This document shows positions 20,233 to 29,899 of a stretch of DNA of 64,000 bases, piece after piece (positions within the stretch are counted from its first letter, which is position 1; each line of letters starts with the position of its first letter). Location of the stretch: NCBI GenBank assembly GCA_012927585.1, contig JABBOY010000042.1, positions 1-64,000 of the forward strand. The letters run 5' to 3'. The notes beneath the pieces were generated by a model. That model was not told the DNA's origin, searched no databases, and was given only the letters and a program-made list of their open reading frames with translations. Source of the stretch: Glaciimonas sp. Its GTDB lineage: Bacteria; Pseudomonadota; Gammaproteobacteria; Burkholderiales; Burkholderiaceae_D. Both the position numbers and the translations under genes were made by a program.

Positions 20233-20260
20233 AAAACGGGCCGCAATGCGGCCCGTTTTT
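20233..20260 (+). terminator. Intrinsic terminator after the first phasin
   Basis: ACGGGCCGC pairs with GCGGCCCGT around an AAT loop, flanked by As and followed by five Ts. Strong in the phasin direction. Confidence 0.92.
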
Positions 20261-20337
20261 ACGTTTACTGGTTGCTGCTGGTTATCCTGATGCCTGGCAT
20301 AACTCCAGAAATATTTATTATGAAAATAAAAAACAAA

Positions 20338-20398
20338 GGAGTATATTAATTAATGCATGCCTTTCCGCATAATATATATGAGTTTATTTAAAATACAC
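20338..20398 (+). repeat. 60-bp intergenic repeat, copy 2
   Basis: GGAGTAT at 20338 and CCGCAT at 20365 (27 bases apart), ending in TAAAATACAC at 20389-20398. Lies between the first phasin and the convergent glycine-zipper gene. Confidence 0.75.
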
Positions 20399-20451
20399 AA
20401 GCATGTATGTATCAAGTAACGATTTTTTCGTTGACTCGAATAGCAGACAAA

Positions 20452-20478
20452 CTAAAAGGCGACACTGCCGCCTTTTAG
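20452..20478. terminator. Hairpin after the glycine-zipper gene
   Basis: CTAAAAGGCG pairs perfectly with CGCCTTTTAG around a seven-base loop. On the minus strand the descending arm itself ends in TTTTAGTTTG, adequate for termination of the glycine-zipper transcript. Confidence 0.7.
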
Positions 20479-20507
20479 ACTAGGCTGGAGACAATCTCCC
20501 CAGTTAT

Positions 20508-21200
20508 TTATCCTTGCGAAGTCAGGCTGCCGTTGACCACTTTGACCCGGTCGCCACTGCGCCATCCAGATTGCCCGGAATCGGCAAAACTGCGCATGCT
20601 GCCGTCTTCCATGCGGACCCGGATTTCATAGCTGGTGGTGGTGCGGGTGCGTCTTTCAACTTCATTGCCGGCAAATCCGCCGCCAACAGCACCGGCTACG
20701 GTAGCCAGTTTTCTACCGTCGCCGCCGCCTACCTGATTGCCCAGTATGCCGCCGAGAACGGCGCCGGCAACTGCGCCGATGCCGATGCCGTTCGGTTGCG
20801 CCGCTTGCTGGATGGCGCGAACCGATTCGATCGTGCCACAATTGCCGCAGATTGCCGCCTGCGCTGGCGAGACATAGGGTACATAGGCGTTTTGGTTGTA
20901 GCTTGGCGGCGATTTATGCAGCGGTTTATGCCTGGGTTGGCTTTGCATGGGTGCAGCAGAATCTGCCTCTTTCGCTGCGGCGAAGTGCTTGGCTTCGGTG
21001 GTCGGTGCCAACGTCGATATTTTGTCGTTTCCCGGTGTTGGCGCCGATGATGCAACTACTGCTACCGGGGCTGTACTGCTGTTCGATTTTGGCAGCAAGC
21101 CGGTCATGGCGGCTACGCCAACCAGGCTGAGCACCATGACCGAGACGGCGGCACCTGCGACCAGCGGATGGATCTGATTTGATGTTTTTTGATTTTCCAT
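20508..21200 (-). CDS. Glycine-zipper 2TM domain protein
   Basis: A 230-residue envelope protein. Residues 12-34 form a membrane anchor or uncleaved signal, followed by a Ser/Ala/Pro-rich linker to about 110, then two glycine-zipper helices (GIGAVAGAVLGGILGNQVG and ATVAGAVGGGFAGNEVE) like those of SlyB/PcP-type surface antigens. The C-terminal YEIRVRMEDGSMRSF segment is the usual tail. A CGNCG pair precedes the zipper. Good ribosome-binding site (AGGGGAAATA). Such proteins help stabilise the envelope; the specific role is unknown. Confidence 0.85.
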   Translation of the reverse strand: MENQKTSNQIHPLVAGAAVSVMVLSLVGVAAMTGLLPKSNSSTAPVAVVASSAPTPGNDKISTLAPTTEAKHFAAAKEADSAAPMQSQPRHKPLHKSPPSYNQNAYVPYVSPAQAAICGNCGTIESVRAIQQAAQPNGIGIGAVAGAVLGGILGNQVGGGDGRKLATVAGAVGGGFAGNEVERRTRTTTSYEIRVRMEDGSMRSFADSGQSGWRSGDRVKVVNGSLTSQG

Positions 21201-21366
21201 TATTTCCCCTTTTGCCCTTTGATTATTTTGATGACTTGATTATCAATGTTAAGGCGCAATTGAAAAAGCCGGATTGTGTGTCAGTTGTAAGGTGATGTAA
21301 CCGGAGTATTTCAGACTTGAATGCAATGAGGCCGCATCGCGCGGCCCCAAGAAACTAAAACAAAAA

Positions 21367-22896
21367 TCAGTCTTCGCGGCGCAAATGCGGGAACAGGATG
21401 ACGTCACGGATATTCGGCGAATCGGTGATCAGCATTATCAAGCGGTCGATACCAATACCGCAGCCGCCGGTTGGAGGCAGACCGTATTCGAGGGCGCGGA
21501 TGAAATCGGCATCGTAAAACATCGCTTCTTCGTCGCCGGCATCCTTGGCCGCGACTTGCGCATGGAAGCGGGCGGCCTGATCTTCCGCATCGTTCAATTC
21601 GGAAAACCCATTGGCGATTTCGCGTCCAACGATGAACAGTTCGAAGCGTTCGGTGATGCCGGGCTGAGTATCGGAGGCGCGCGCCAGCGGCGATACTTCG
21701 ATCGGATAATCAACAATATAGGTTGGCTCCCATAGCTGCGCTTCCGCGGTTTCCTCGAACAGGGCCAGTTGCAGCGCACCCAGGCCGGCGCTGGCGAACG
21801 GCTGGACTCCCAATTTTTTCAACTCGACTTTAATGAATTCAGCATCGTGCAGTTGTTCATTGGTGTAATGCGGCGCGTACTTGTTGATTGCCCCGACGAT
21901 GGTGAGGCGGTGAAACGGTTTGGTCAGATCGAGTTCGCGGCCTTGGTACGTCAGCAGCGCGGTGCCGTGCGCATCAATGGCGGCCTGGCGGATCACCGCT
22001 TCGGTGAAATCCATCAGCCACAGGTAATCGACATATGCGGCATAGAATTCCATCATGGTGAATTCTGGATTGTGGCGCGGCGACACGCCTTCATTGCGGA
22101 AATTGCGATTGACTTCGAATACGCGCTCGAAACCGCCTACCACCAGCCGCTTCAAGTACAGCTCAGGCGCGATGCGTAGAAACATCTGCATGTCCAGCGC
22201 GTTGTGATGGGTGATGAAAGGCTTGGCTGTCGCACCGCCGGGAATGGTGTGCAACATCGGCGTTTCGACTTCCATGAAGTCGTTTTTTTCCATGAAACGG
22301 CGGATCGACGAAATTGCGGCGGTGCGTGCCTTGAAAGTACGGCGCGTTTCTTCGTTCATGATCAGGTCGACGTAGCGCTGTCGGTATTTGGTTTCTTGGT
22401 CTGAAAGGCCGTGAAATTTGTCGGGCAGCGGGCGCAGCGATTTGGTCAGCAGACGCAGCTTGGTGACCTTGATCGACAATTCGCCGGTCTTGGTCTCGAA
22501 CAGCGTACCTTCGGCGCCGAGAATGTCGCCCAAGTCATAATGCTTGAAAGCTGCGTGTTCCGCTTCGCCGGTCAGGTCGTTAGTGATGTAAAGCTGGATG
22601 CGGCCGTCGGCTTTGAGGCCGGAGGCGTCCTGGATGGTGGCAAACGATGCCTTGCCCATGACGCGCTTGAGCATCATGCGCCCAGCCACCACTACCGTTA
22701 CCGGTTTGGTCAGCAGGGTTTCGCGCGCGGCTGCGCTTTCGTATTGCGCCTGCAGTACTGCCGCCTTGTGTTGTGGACGGAAATCGTTCGGGAAGGCAAT
22801 TCCCTGGGTACGCAGTGTCGCGAGTTTACTGCGCCGTTCGGCGATGATCGAATTTTCGTCTAGCGGCATGGCCGCTGGTTCATTGTGCTTGGTCAT
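21367..22896 (-). CDS. lysS: Lysine--tRNA ligase, class II
   Basis: Charges tRNA-Lys. 509 residues: N-terminal OB-fold anticodon-binding domain (about 60-175) and a class II core with motif 2 [15 protein letters not shown] and motif 3 [11 protein letters not shown]. Downstream of prfB on the same strand, 63 bases away: the prfB-lysS pair is a classic arrangement. A GC-rich hairpin (GGCCGC/GCGGCC) lies at 21331-21346 after the stop but without a T-run on its far side. Confidence 0.96.
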   Translation of the reverse strand: MTKHNEPAAMPLDENSIIAERRSKLATLRTQGIAFPNDFRPQHKAAVLQAQYESAAARETLLTKPVTVVVAGRMMLKRVMGKASFATIQDASGLKADGRIQLYITNDLTGEAEHAAFKHYDLGDILGAEGTLFETKTGELSIKVTKLRLLTKSLRPLPDKFHGLSDQETKYRQRYVDLIMNEETRRTFKARTAAISSIRRFMEKNDFMEVETPMLHTIPGGATAKPFITHHNALDMQMFLRIAPELYLKRLVVGGFERVFEVNRNFRNEGVSPRHNPEFTMMEFYAAYVDYLWLMDFTEAVIRQAAIDAHGTALLTYQGRELDLTKPFHRLTIVGAINKYAPHYTNEQLHDAEFIKVELKKLGVQPFASAGLGALQLALFEETAEAQLWEPTYIVDYPIEVSPLARASDTQPGITERFELFIVGREIANGFSELNDAEDQAARFHAQVAAKDAGDEEAMFYDADFIRALEYGLPPTGGCGIGIDRLIMLITDSPNIRDVILFPHLRRED

Positions 22897-22958
22897 ATTA
22901 TTTAGGCAATGTGTGCAAAATGGCGTGTGGGCGCATCGGGCGTGGGTGCGAGGTGCGC

Positions 22959-24063
22959 TTAGACGCCCTGTTTCAGCGAAGCGGAGATGAATTCATCCAG
23001 ATCGCCATCCAGAACCGCTTTGGTATTGCCGGTCTCGAAACCGGTGCGCAAATCCTTGATGCGGGACTGATCGAGCACATAAGAACGGATCTGATGGCCC
23101 CAGCCGACATCGGTTTTGGAATCTTCCAGCTTTTGCTGTTCGCTCATGCGGTTGCGCATTTCCAGTTCAAACAGTTTGGCTTTAAGCATGTCCCACGCTT
23201 CGGCGCGGTTGCGATGCTGGCTTCGGTCATTCTGACATTGAACCACGATACCGGATGGGCCGTGCGTCAGGCGCACTGCGGAATCGGTCTTGTTAATGTG
23301 CTGTCCGCCGGCACCGGAGGCGCGATAGGTGTCGATTCGCACGTCGGCCGGATTGATGTCGATATCGATCGAATCATCGACTTCCGGGTACACGAACAGG
23401 CTGCAAAATGAGGTGTGGCGACCATTGGCGGAGTCGAACGGCGATTTGCGCACCAGTCGATGCACGCCGGTTTCGGTGCGCAGGAAGCCGTAAGCATAAT
23501 CGCCTTCGACTTTCAGGGTCGCGGTCTTGATGCCGGCCACTTCACCGTCCGACTGTTCCAGGATTTCGACCTTGAAATCCTTGCGTTCGCAATAGCGCAA
23601 GTATTGGCGCAGGATCATCGAGGCCCAGTCTTGCGCTTCAGTGCCGCCGGCACCGGACTGAATGTCGATGAAGCAATTGTTCGGGTCCATCGGATTGTTG
23701 AACATGCGCCGGAATTCCATCGCGGCAACCCGGGTTTCAATATCTTTGGTATCGGTTTCAACCGCCACCAGCGTGTCTTCATCCTGCTCTTCGCGTGCCA
23801 TCTCGAATAAGTCGTGCGTGTCGTGCAGGTCGGCTTCGATTTTGATCAGGGAGTAAACGATATTTTCCAGCGACTTTTTTTCCTTGCCCAAGTCCTGCGC
23901 CCGTTTCGGGTCGTTCCAGACAGTGGGGTCTTCCAGTTCCGCGTTGACGGATTCAAGTTTCTCGGACTTCAGATCGAAGTCAAAGATACCCCCGAAGTTC
24001 GGTTTCACGGCTAGCCAGGTCGGCAAGCAAGGCGGAGAGGGCGTTTAAGCGTTCAGCTTCCAT
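22959..24063 (-). CDS. prfB: Peptide chain release factor 2, with programmed +1 frameshift
   Basis: RF2 recognises UGA and UAA stops. The true start is the ATG at 24063: 27 codons read [13 protein letters not shown]... to CTT, then an in-frame UGA at 23982-23980. A +1 slip at CTT-TGA-C continues with GAC at 23981, giving 367 residues, the standard RF2 size. A continuous frame starting at 24026 is only an artefact of the shift. The stop-recognising tripeptide SPF (KSPFDSANG) and the GGQ loop ([12 protein letters not shown]) are present. Upstream neighbour of lysS. This reading is derived directly from the sequence. Confidence 0.96.
23979..23996 (-). promoter_or_regulatory. prfB programmed frameshift site
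   Basis: On the minus strand, a GGGGG Shine-Dalgarno-like run is followed by TAT, then CTT TGA C, nearly identical to E. coli prfB. When RF2 is scarce the ribosome slips +1 at CTT and makes full RF2: an autoregulatory switch. Confidence 0.95.
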
Positions 24064-24481
24064 AGTGTAATTTATCTGTAATCAAACCGTAAATTATACG
24101 CGAGCACGCTGCACCCATCATCAGCCGAAATTTATTCAAAACATCCAAATGACCAAATGCTTCTCCAAAGCAAATTCGGCTTTATTTTTTATTTTAGTAA
24201 TACCCGCACCCTTATCTGTATTTTTTGTGCCAGGCAAAAATGTTTTTCCGCAAATGCGTTATTCGTTAGAATGGTTGTACTCAGGTCTCCAATAATCCTG
24301 TTGTCCGATTAGTTTTTTTAACGGTGCGGAAAAAGAATAATCGCCGTCGGATCAGCACTTTTCAGGCAGTTGCCCGTATTTCTTCGTGGTTTTCAATAGG
24401 TTCAATAGCGGTTTTTGCCTACGATAATTACCGGCATGCATTTTTATCCATGCGCTACCTTTCTTGCCATAGGAAACCCAT
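24064..24481. other. Gene-free divergent region before the antiporter
   Basis: A 418-base, AT-rich interval between prfB and the antiporter, expected to hold both promoters. I see no repeat, convincing operator or open frame with family features; recJ, often the next gene in related genomes, is about 28 kb away instead. Confidence 0.5.
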
Positions 24482-25690
24482 ATGTCATCATTCAGTTTTT
24501 TTCCGGATCTACCAGGCAGCCTTAATATTTTGACCGCTTTGGGGTTGATACTGATTGCCGGGGTTTTTGGCGCGCGTCTGGTCAAACATATTGCGCCGGT
24601 GCCGGCGATTACCGGGTACGTGCTGACCGGGCTGTTGATCGGTCCCGTTGGCCTGAATCTGATCAGCGCCACCGCACTTAATGAACTGGAGCCAATTGTC
24701 GAACTGGCACTAGGTTTATTCGTCTTTGAGCTGGGGCGGCGTCTGGATTATCGCTGGCTGTTGAAAGAACGGTGGCTGCTGATCACCGGCGTAGCCATCA
24801 GTATTAGCGTGTTTGTAGCTTTGTTCATATTGTTGCTCAGTCTTGGTCTCGATAGCCTGAGTGCTGCGCTGGCTGCGGCCATCGGCACGGCGAGTTCGCC
24901 AGCGGTGACGCTCAACGTAGTGCAGGAAATCCGGGCTGAAGGCCAAGTTAGCGCTCGCATGCTGAATATTGTTGCCATTAATAATTCACTGGCTTTTCTG
25001 CTGTTTATCGTGTGTCTGTCGGTGTTGCATTGGCAGTACGGCGCGAGTTGGAGTGTCGCCCTGCTACACCCGCTGTATCTGATTTTTGGCTCCATCGTGT
25101 TTGGTCTACTAGCCGGCAGATTGCTGGTTTTTGCCAACCGCCATCTGGGGCCGGAGAGTTACGCGCAGCGTATCGTGGTGTTTGCGCTAGTTGCAGCCAC
25201 CATCGGAATCGCCGATATGTTCAAATTCCCGGCGCTGGTGTCATTGCTGGTATTTGCCGTTAGCAGCCGCTATCGCGACCGTCAGCAAGTAGTGGTCGAA
25301 TCTGAATTTAGTCAGATCAATAGCTTGCTATGCGTCATTCTGTTCGTGTTTGCGGGCGCCCGTCTGCAGCTGGCGCATCTGGGGCAGTTCTGGCTGATTG
25401 GTCTGGCGTATATTGCGGTGCGGCTGACTGTGATGACTGGGTTGGGCGCAGTGCTGGCGTCCCGGAACGGTTTGCATGCGCGTCAAGGAGCACTGCTCGG
25501 CTTGGGCTTGTTGCCGATGTCGGGAGTTGCCATCCTGACCGCACAATATGTTTCCAGCATTCATCCTGAGTTTGGCGCGCAACTTTCGGCGCTGGTGCTA
25601 TCGGTGGTGGTTGTGCTGGAAATCATCGGCCCGATTTCGACCCATTACGCACTGGTGGCGTCGGGCGAATCGAATATACCTAAACCCTGA
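24482..25690 (+). CDS. CPA2-type cation:proton antiporter
   Basis: A 402-residue polytopic membrane protein with about 12 hydrophobic segments and the Na+/H+ exchanger (KefB-like, CPA2) fold: GYVLTGLLIGP at residues 45-55 and the IGTASSPAV segment typical of transmembrane helix 5/6. It ends after the membrane part and lacks the TrkA-N domain of KefB/C, so nucleotide or glutathione gating is not expected. The ion is not predictable. AGGAA precedes the ATG. No partner gene nearby. Confidence 0.82.
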   Translation: MSSFSFFPDLPGSLNILTALGLILIAGVFGARLVKHIAPVPAITGYVLTGLLIGPVGLNLISATALNELEPIVELALGLFVFELGRRLDYRWLLKERWLLITGVAISISVFVALFILLLSLGLDSLSAALAAAIGTASSPAVTLNVVQEIRAEGQVSARMLNIVAINNSLAFLLFIVCLSVLHWQYGASWSVALLHPLYLIFGSIVFGLLAGRLLVFANRHLGPESYAQRIVVFALVAATIGIADMFKFPALVSLLVFAVSSRYRDRQQVVVESEFSQINSLLCVILFVFAGARLQLAHLGQFWLIGLAYIAVRLTVMTGLGAVLASRNGLHARQGALLGLGLLPMSGVAILTAQYVSSIHPEFGAQLSALVLSVVVVLEIIGPISTHYALVASGESNIPKP

Positions 25691-25737
25691 TAGGGTGGAA
25701 AATGTACGAAATAATTTGCGTATTTGTTCCATATTTG

Positions 25738-25826
25738 GTGGGCGCGTTGCGGCCTTGCTCGTCGTCGCCATAGTCAGCTATGACTCCTCCTCACGCCTTG
25801 CATCGCATCCCGCCAAACGCGCCCAA
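25738..25826. repeat. Imperfect palindromic intergenic repeat
   Basis: GGGCGCGTT (25740-25748) and AACGCGCCC (25816-25824) are inverted arms; the centre holds AGTCA-GCTA-TGACT and CATAG/CTATG pairs, flanked by GTCGTCGCC and CTCCTCCTC. I recall this GAGGAGTCATAGCTGACTATGG kind of core as a recurrent intergenic repeat in betaproteobacterial genomes; only one copy is in this window. Confidence 0.5.
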
Positions 25827-25867
25827 ATCCACAACTTATTTTTTACACGTTCTTAAAGGAGAAATTC

Positions 25868-26983
25868 ATGCTCGAATTTACATCTTCCAAGCCGCTGACG
25901 ATGGGTGTCGAGCTGGAGTTGCAAATCGTTAATCGACGTGACTACAACCTGACCCGTGGCTGTCCTGATTTGCTGGCGGTGCTGGAGAAGACCCCGCATG
26001 GCTACGACATCAAGCCGGAAATTACCGAAAGCATGATTGAAATTGCCACTTCAGTGCATGTCAATCATCGGGAAATGCTCTCCGAGTTGGCGGCCATGCG
26101 CACCCTGCTGGTGGCTGCCGCAGACAAGGTCAATCTCGGTCTCGCTGGCGGTGGCGCGCATCCATTTCAGCACTGGGACGAGCAACGCATATCGCCGGTT
26201 GCGCGCTACCATCTGGTGTCGGAATTGTATGGTTATCTTGCCAAACAATTTACCGTGTACGGCCAGCATATCCATATCGGCTGCGCCAATGGCGATGAGG
26301 CGGTGCGGTTGGCGCACTTGCTGGCGCGCTACATTCCGCATTTCATCGCGTTATCGGCTTCCTCGCCGTTTTATCAAGGCGTCGATACCGCATTCCAATC
26401 TTCGCGACTGACCAGCATCAATGCGTTTCCCCTGAGCGGCTGCATGCCGTTCGTGCTGGACTGGGCAGCGTTCGATGCGTATTACCAAAAAATGACAAGC
26501 TTGAATATCGTTGCCAGCATGAAGGATTTTTATTGGGATATTCGGCCCAAGCCAGAATACGGCACAGTGGAAATCCGGGTTTGCGATACCCCGCTCGGGA
26601 TTGAAACAGCGGTGCAACTGGCTGCTTATGCGCAAACACTGTGCAAATATTTCCTAGATCATCGTGCGTTGTGTCCGACCCAGGATACCTACCTGACGTA
26701 TTCATATAACCGCTTCCAGTCTTGCCGCTTCGGCCTGGCCGGCTTAGTGATTGATCCGGCCCAAAATACCCAGTTGCCGATCAAGGAAGATATTTTGCAT
26801 ACGCTCGAAATGCTAGGCGACACTGCGCGCGAACTCGGCACCACTGACGTGATCGCGGCAATTCAAGAAAACGCGATCAAGGGCAGTTCCGACGCGGACT
26901 GGTTGCGCGCCGCTTATGCCGAAACAGGCTCCCTGAACGAAGTGGTGCGGCGCCAGGCGGAAGTATGGATGGCTAATCCTTGA
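25868..26983 (+). CDS. YbdK-family carboxylate-amine ligase (GCS2)
   Basis: Glutamate-cysteine ligase type 2 family, ATP-dependent carboxylate-amine ligases. 371 residues with the family's GVELELQIV opening, GGGAHPF, GQHIHIG and the late EIRVCDTPLG motif. E. coli YbdK has only weak glutamate-cysteine ligase activity, so glutathione synthesis is unlikely to be its main job. Strong ribosome-binding site (AAAGGAG) before the ATG. Stands between two repeats. Confidence 0.88.
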   Translation: MLEFTSSKPLTMGVELELQIVNRRDYNLTRGCPDLLAVLEKTPHGYDIKPEITESMIEIATSVHVNHREMLSELAAMRTLLVAAADKVNLGLAGGGAHPFQHWDEQRISPVARYHLVSELYGYLAKQFTVYGQHIHIGCANGDEAVRLAHLLARYIPHFIALSASSPFYQGVDTAFQSSRLTSINAFPLSGCMPFVLDWAAFDAYYQKMTSLNIVASMKDFYWDIRPKPEYGTVEIRVCDTPLGIETAVQLAAYAQTLCKYFLDHRALCPTQDTYLTYSYNRFQSCRFGLAGLVIDPAQNTQLPIKEDILHTLEMLGDTARELGTTDVIAAIQENAIKGSSDADWLRAAYAETGSLNEVVRRQAEVWMANP

Positions 26984-27284
26984 GGATTTTTATTTGATAT
27001 GATTTATGGGGAGTATAGCAAAAAATATAGTGCTTTCCGCATTTTTTTATTGAGGGTGACTAAAATACGGCGGTGTGTATCTTTGTATTGAGCAATTAGT
27101 GTAATGGTCAACCATATTGCATATTGGTGATCCGGCCCTTCTGTATTCGATCGTGCCCACGCTTGAGCCGGTGCCTGAATCAGGCACAATGGCAGATGTG
27201 GCGATAACAAAGAAGAATCCTGAGCATGTGCAGTTCTTTCAAATTTTTGATTAAAAACGCCAGCGCACAACGCTGGCTGACCGG
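26984..27284. other. Intergenic region upstream of the cbb3 maturation genes
   Basis: Holds one 60-bp repeat (27010-27068), a small hairpin GTGCCT/AGGCAC (27171-27187), and a stem GCCAGCG/CGCTGGC (27259-27277) that on the minus strand runs into TTTTT, i.e. shaped like a minus-strand terminator although no minus-strand gene lies upstream of it. No coding frame with family features. Confidence 0.5.
27010..27068 (+). repeat. 60-bp intergenic repeat, copy 3
   Basis: GGAGTAT at 27010 and CCGCAT at 27037 (27 bases apart), ending TAAAATAC at 27061-27068. Between the YbdK gene and the CcoI metal-binding gene. Confidence 0.72.
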
Positions 27285-27524
27285 ATGATGCTGCGCAAAC
27301 TCTCTTCCGCGCTGGCCGCAATATTTGCTAGATCGGCTGCCGCCAATCCGAAGATCGCATGCTTCCACTGCGGCGAACGGGTGCGCCAGAAGCGCGTGGT
27401 TCAAGTTGTATTCGACGGGGTTTGCCGCGACGTTTGTTGCCACGGTTGCGCCGCCATCCTGTCTACGGTCGAACAATTGGGTCAGTCTAAACAATACTTG
27501 GCCCAGAAACAGCAATTAGATTAG
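27285..27524 (+). CDS. Separate N-terminal metal-binding domain of the CcoI-type ATPase
   Basis: A 79-residue protein with CFHCG near residues 26-30 and CCHGC near 51-55, the cysteine pattern of the N-terminal metal-binding domain (ATPase-cat_bd) normally fused to the front of CcoI/FixI copper ATPases. Here it ends with its own stop 13 bases before the ATPase gene, which is in another frame and begins with the HMA domain. The most likely reading is a split of the ancestral gene, by frameshift or fission. It may still work as a separate subunit; I cannot exclude decay. Confidence 0.75.
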   Translation: MMLRKLSSALAAIFARSAAANPKIACFHCGERVRQKRVVQVVFDGVCRDVCCHGCAAILSTVEQLGQSKQYLAQKQQLD

Positions 27525-27537
27525 AGATGGATGCCTG

Positions 27538-29850
27538 ATGCATAATTTACATTCAGCAACTTCTGGCAGCCTCGCGCCAGCCACCGGCGATGCTGCCCTA
27601 AAACACGAGAAATTGACAATTGGCGGAATCCGTTGCGCCGCCTGCGTGCAACTGATCGAGTTCCGGCTGCAACAATTGGCCGGCGTAACTGCTTTCAAGG
27701 TCAATATCGCCAGCCACCGCGCCGAAATCACTTGGGATAACCGCAGCATATCGTTATCGCGCATCGTCGCGGCTATTTCGGACTTGGGCTATAGCGCATT
27801 GCCGGCTGGCTCGCAAGGCTCGTTGGAGGAGCGCGAAAAGAAAATGGCTTTGTGGCGCCTGTTCGTGGCCGGGTTTGCGATGATGCAGGTGATGATGTAT
27901 GCATTTCCGGCATATCTGGTTCCGGTGGCTAGTGTGGGTGGCGATCTGACGCCGGATATCGACTTGCTGCTGAAACTGGCGAGCCTGGCGATCACGGTGC
28001 CGGTGGTGCTGTTCTCCGCCTGGCCATTTTTCCGCGCTGCCTGGCGTGATCTGCGTAATCGGCATGTCGGCATGGATGTGCCGGTCTCGGTGGGCGTGCT
28101 GGTGACTTTTTTTGCCAGCATTTGGGCCACTTTTGCCGGCGGCCCGGTGTATTACGATTCGCTCATCATGTTCGTTTTTCTGCTGCTGGCGGCGCGTACC
28201 ATCGAAGCCAAGGTGCATCTAAAAAGTACCTCAGCCTTGCGCGCGTTGATTCAGCTAGTGCCGGCGCAGGTCGAAAAACTGATTGACTATCCAAACTCGC
28301 GCCAGGTCATTCAGGTTGCCGCAGAGTTGCTGTTGGCGGGCGACGCCATTCTGGTACCGGCCGGCGCCCACATTCCGGTCGATGGCGTGGTTATCGAAGG
28401 TGAGAGCGAGTGCGACGAAGCCTTGATGACCGGCGAATCGCATCCGGTGCTCAAGTCCCGCGGCAGCAAGTTGATCGGCGGCGCACTCAACCTGATCGGC
28501 CCGCTGGTGATGCAGGCCGAACAAGTGGGCGATCAGACCCAGCTATCTTCGTTGGTGAAGATGATGGAAGCCGCAGCCAATGAAAAACCGCCGTTGGTGG
28601 CGCTGGCCGACCGTCATGCCAGCCGCTTCCTGTTTTTGATCATGCTGCTGGCTATCGCGTCCGGCATCGTCTGGTGGCAAATCGACCCGTCACGCGCACT
28701 GTGGATTGCCGTGACTATCGTCATCGTCACCTGTCCCTGCGCATTGTCGCTGGCCACCCCAGGCGTGATGTCGGCTGCAGTCGGACGCCTGGCCAGGAAT
28801 GGTGTGCTGATCGCGCGCGGCCGGGCGATTGAATCGCTGGTACGCACCACCCATGTCGTGTTCGACAAGACCGGCACCCTCACCTACGGCCAGTTAAGCC
28901 TGCTCGATACGTTGTTGCTGCGACAGGATGTGCTCTGGGATGCAGCATTCACACAGGCAACAGCAGCCAGCTTGGCCGCTGGCTCGCTGCACCCGGTGTC
29001 GCAGGCGCTGGCAGCGTCGCCTGCTTCAGTAGCGCGAGACGAACCGCGCGCGCACACTATCCCAAAGTTTGGCAGCATTACGGAAATTGCCGGTCAGGGG
29101 CTGCAAGCTAGCGATAGCAACGGCCATGCTTACCGTTTGGGCAGCGTGCATTTCGTGCAGCAACTGCACCACCAGCCATTGGAAATTCCGCCCCAATATG
29201 CTGGCAAGACTCTGGCTGCCTTCGGTGACGAAAATGGCTGGATTGCGCTGTTCGTGATGCAGGATGGATTGCGTCACGAGGCCAGGGACTTGATTGCTTT
29301 TTTGCTGCAGCAAGGCAAGAAAGTCATGCTGCTGTCAGGCGACAGGGCCGATGTGGTGGCGCAAGTGGGGCAAGAACTCGGTATTCCAGAGGTGTTCGGG
29401 GAGCTGGGCCCTGCGCAGAAATATGCGGCGATTAGAAAAATTCAACAGCAGGGCGGAGTGGTCGCCATGGTGGGCGACGGCATGAACGACGGGCCGGGGC
29501 TGTCGCTGGCCGATGTGTCGATTGCGATGGGGCAGGGGGCGCCAATTTCACAAGCCAGAAGCGACGTAATTTTGATTTCAAACCATCTGGGCGATTTGCG
29601 GCACGCATTCCAGACCGCGACCAAAGCCATGCTGCTGATCCGGCAGAATCTGGGCTGGGCCCTGCTGTATAACGCGATCGCCATTCCTGCTGCAATGTCG
29701 GGTGTGCTGGCTCCGTGGCATGCCGCCATTGGGATGTCCCTGAGTTCTCTGGTGGTAGTACTCAATTCGCTACGCATATCATCTCAAAATACACAATCGC
29801 AGCGTAATTTGAATGGCACAATAGCGACTGTTGCGCGGTATGCGGGGTGA
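27538..29850 (+). CDS. ccoI: cbb3 oxidase copper-exporting P-type ATPase CcoI
   Basis: P1B ATPase that moves copper across the inner membrane for insertion into the cbb3 oxidase. 770 residues: HMA domain with C33-x-x-C36 (RCAACVQ), eight predicted membrane helices, the CPC metal-transport motif (TCPCALSLATP), the phosphorylated aspartate in DKTGT, and the GDGMNDGP hinge. The next gene is ccoS and the oxidase operon follows, which supports CcoI over a detoxifying CopA. The extra N-terminal cysteine domain of typical CcoI is encoded separately just upstream. Confidence 0.93.
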   Translation: MHNLHSATSGSLAPATGDAALKHEKLTIGGIRCAACVQLIEFRLQQLAGVTAFKVNIASHRAEITWDNRSISLSRIVAAISDLGYSALPAGSQGSLEEREKKMALWRLFVAGFAMMQVMMYAFPAYLVPVASVGGDLTPDIDLLLKLASLAITVPVVLFSAWPFFRAAWRDLRNRHVGMDVPVSVGVLVTFFASIWATFAGGPVYYDSLIMFVFLLLAARTIEAKVHLKSTSALRALIQLVPAQVEKLIDYPNSRQVIQVAAELLLAGDAILVPAGAHIPVDGVVIEGESECDEALMTGESHPVLKSRGSKLIGGALNLIGPLVMQAEQVGDQTQLSSLVKMMEAAANEKPPLVALADRHASRFLFLIMLLAIASGIVWWQIDPSRALWIAVTIVIVTCPCALSLATPGVMSAAVGRLARNGVLIARGRAIESLVRTTHVVFDKTGTLTYGQLSLLDTLLLRQDVLWDAAFTQATAASLAAGSLHPVSQALAASPASVARDEPRAHTIPKFGSITEIAGQGLQASDSNGHAYRLGSVHFVQQLHHQPLEIPPQYAGKTLAAFGDENGWIALFVMQDGLRHEARDLIAFLLQQGKKVMLLSGDRADVVAQVGQELGIPEVFGELGPAQKYAAIRKIQQQGGVVAMVGDGMNDGPGLSLADVSIAMGQGAPISQARSDVILISNHLGDLRHAFQTATKAMLLIRQNLGWALLYNAIAIPAAMSGVLAPWHAAIGMSLSSLVVVLNSLRISSQNTQSQRNLNGTIATVARYAG

Positions 29851-29899
29851 GTTTTTGTTCGGATCAAGTATTTTTTGTCGACGTGGGTAATTACTTTCT

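Noticed and set aside
21303-21363. Seventh copy of the 60-bp repeat
   Set aside because: Has GGAGTAT and CCGCAT but spacing is 29 rather than 27 and CCGCAT is inside a GC-rich hairpin after lysS; kept only as a degenerate candidate.
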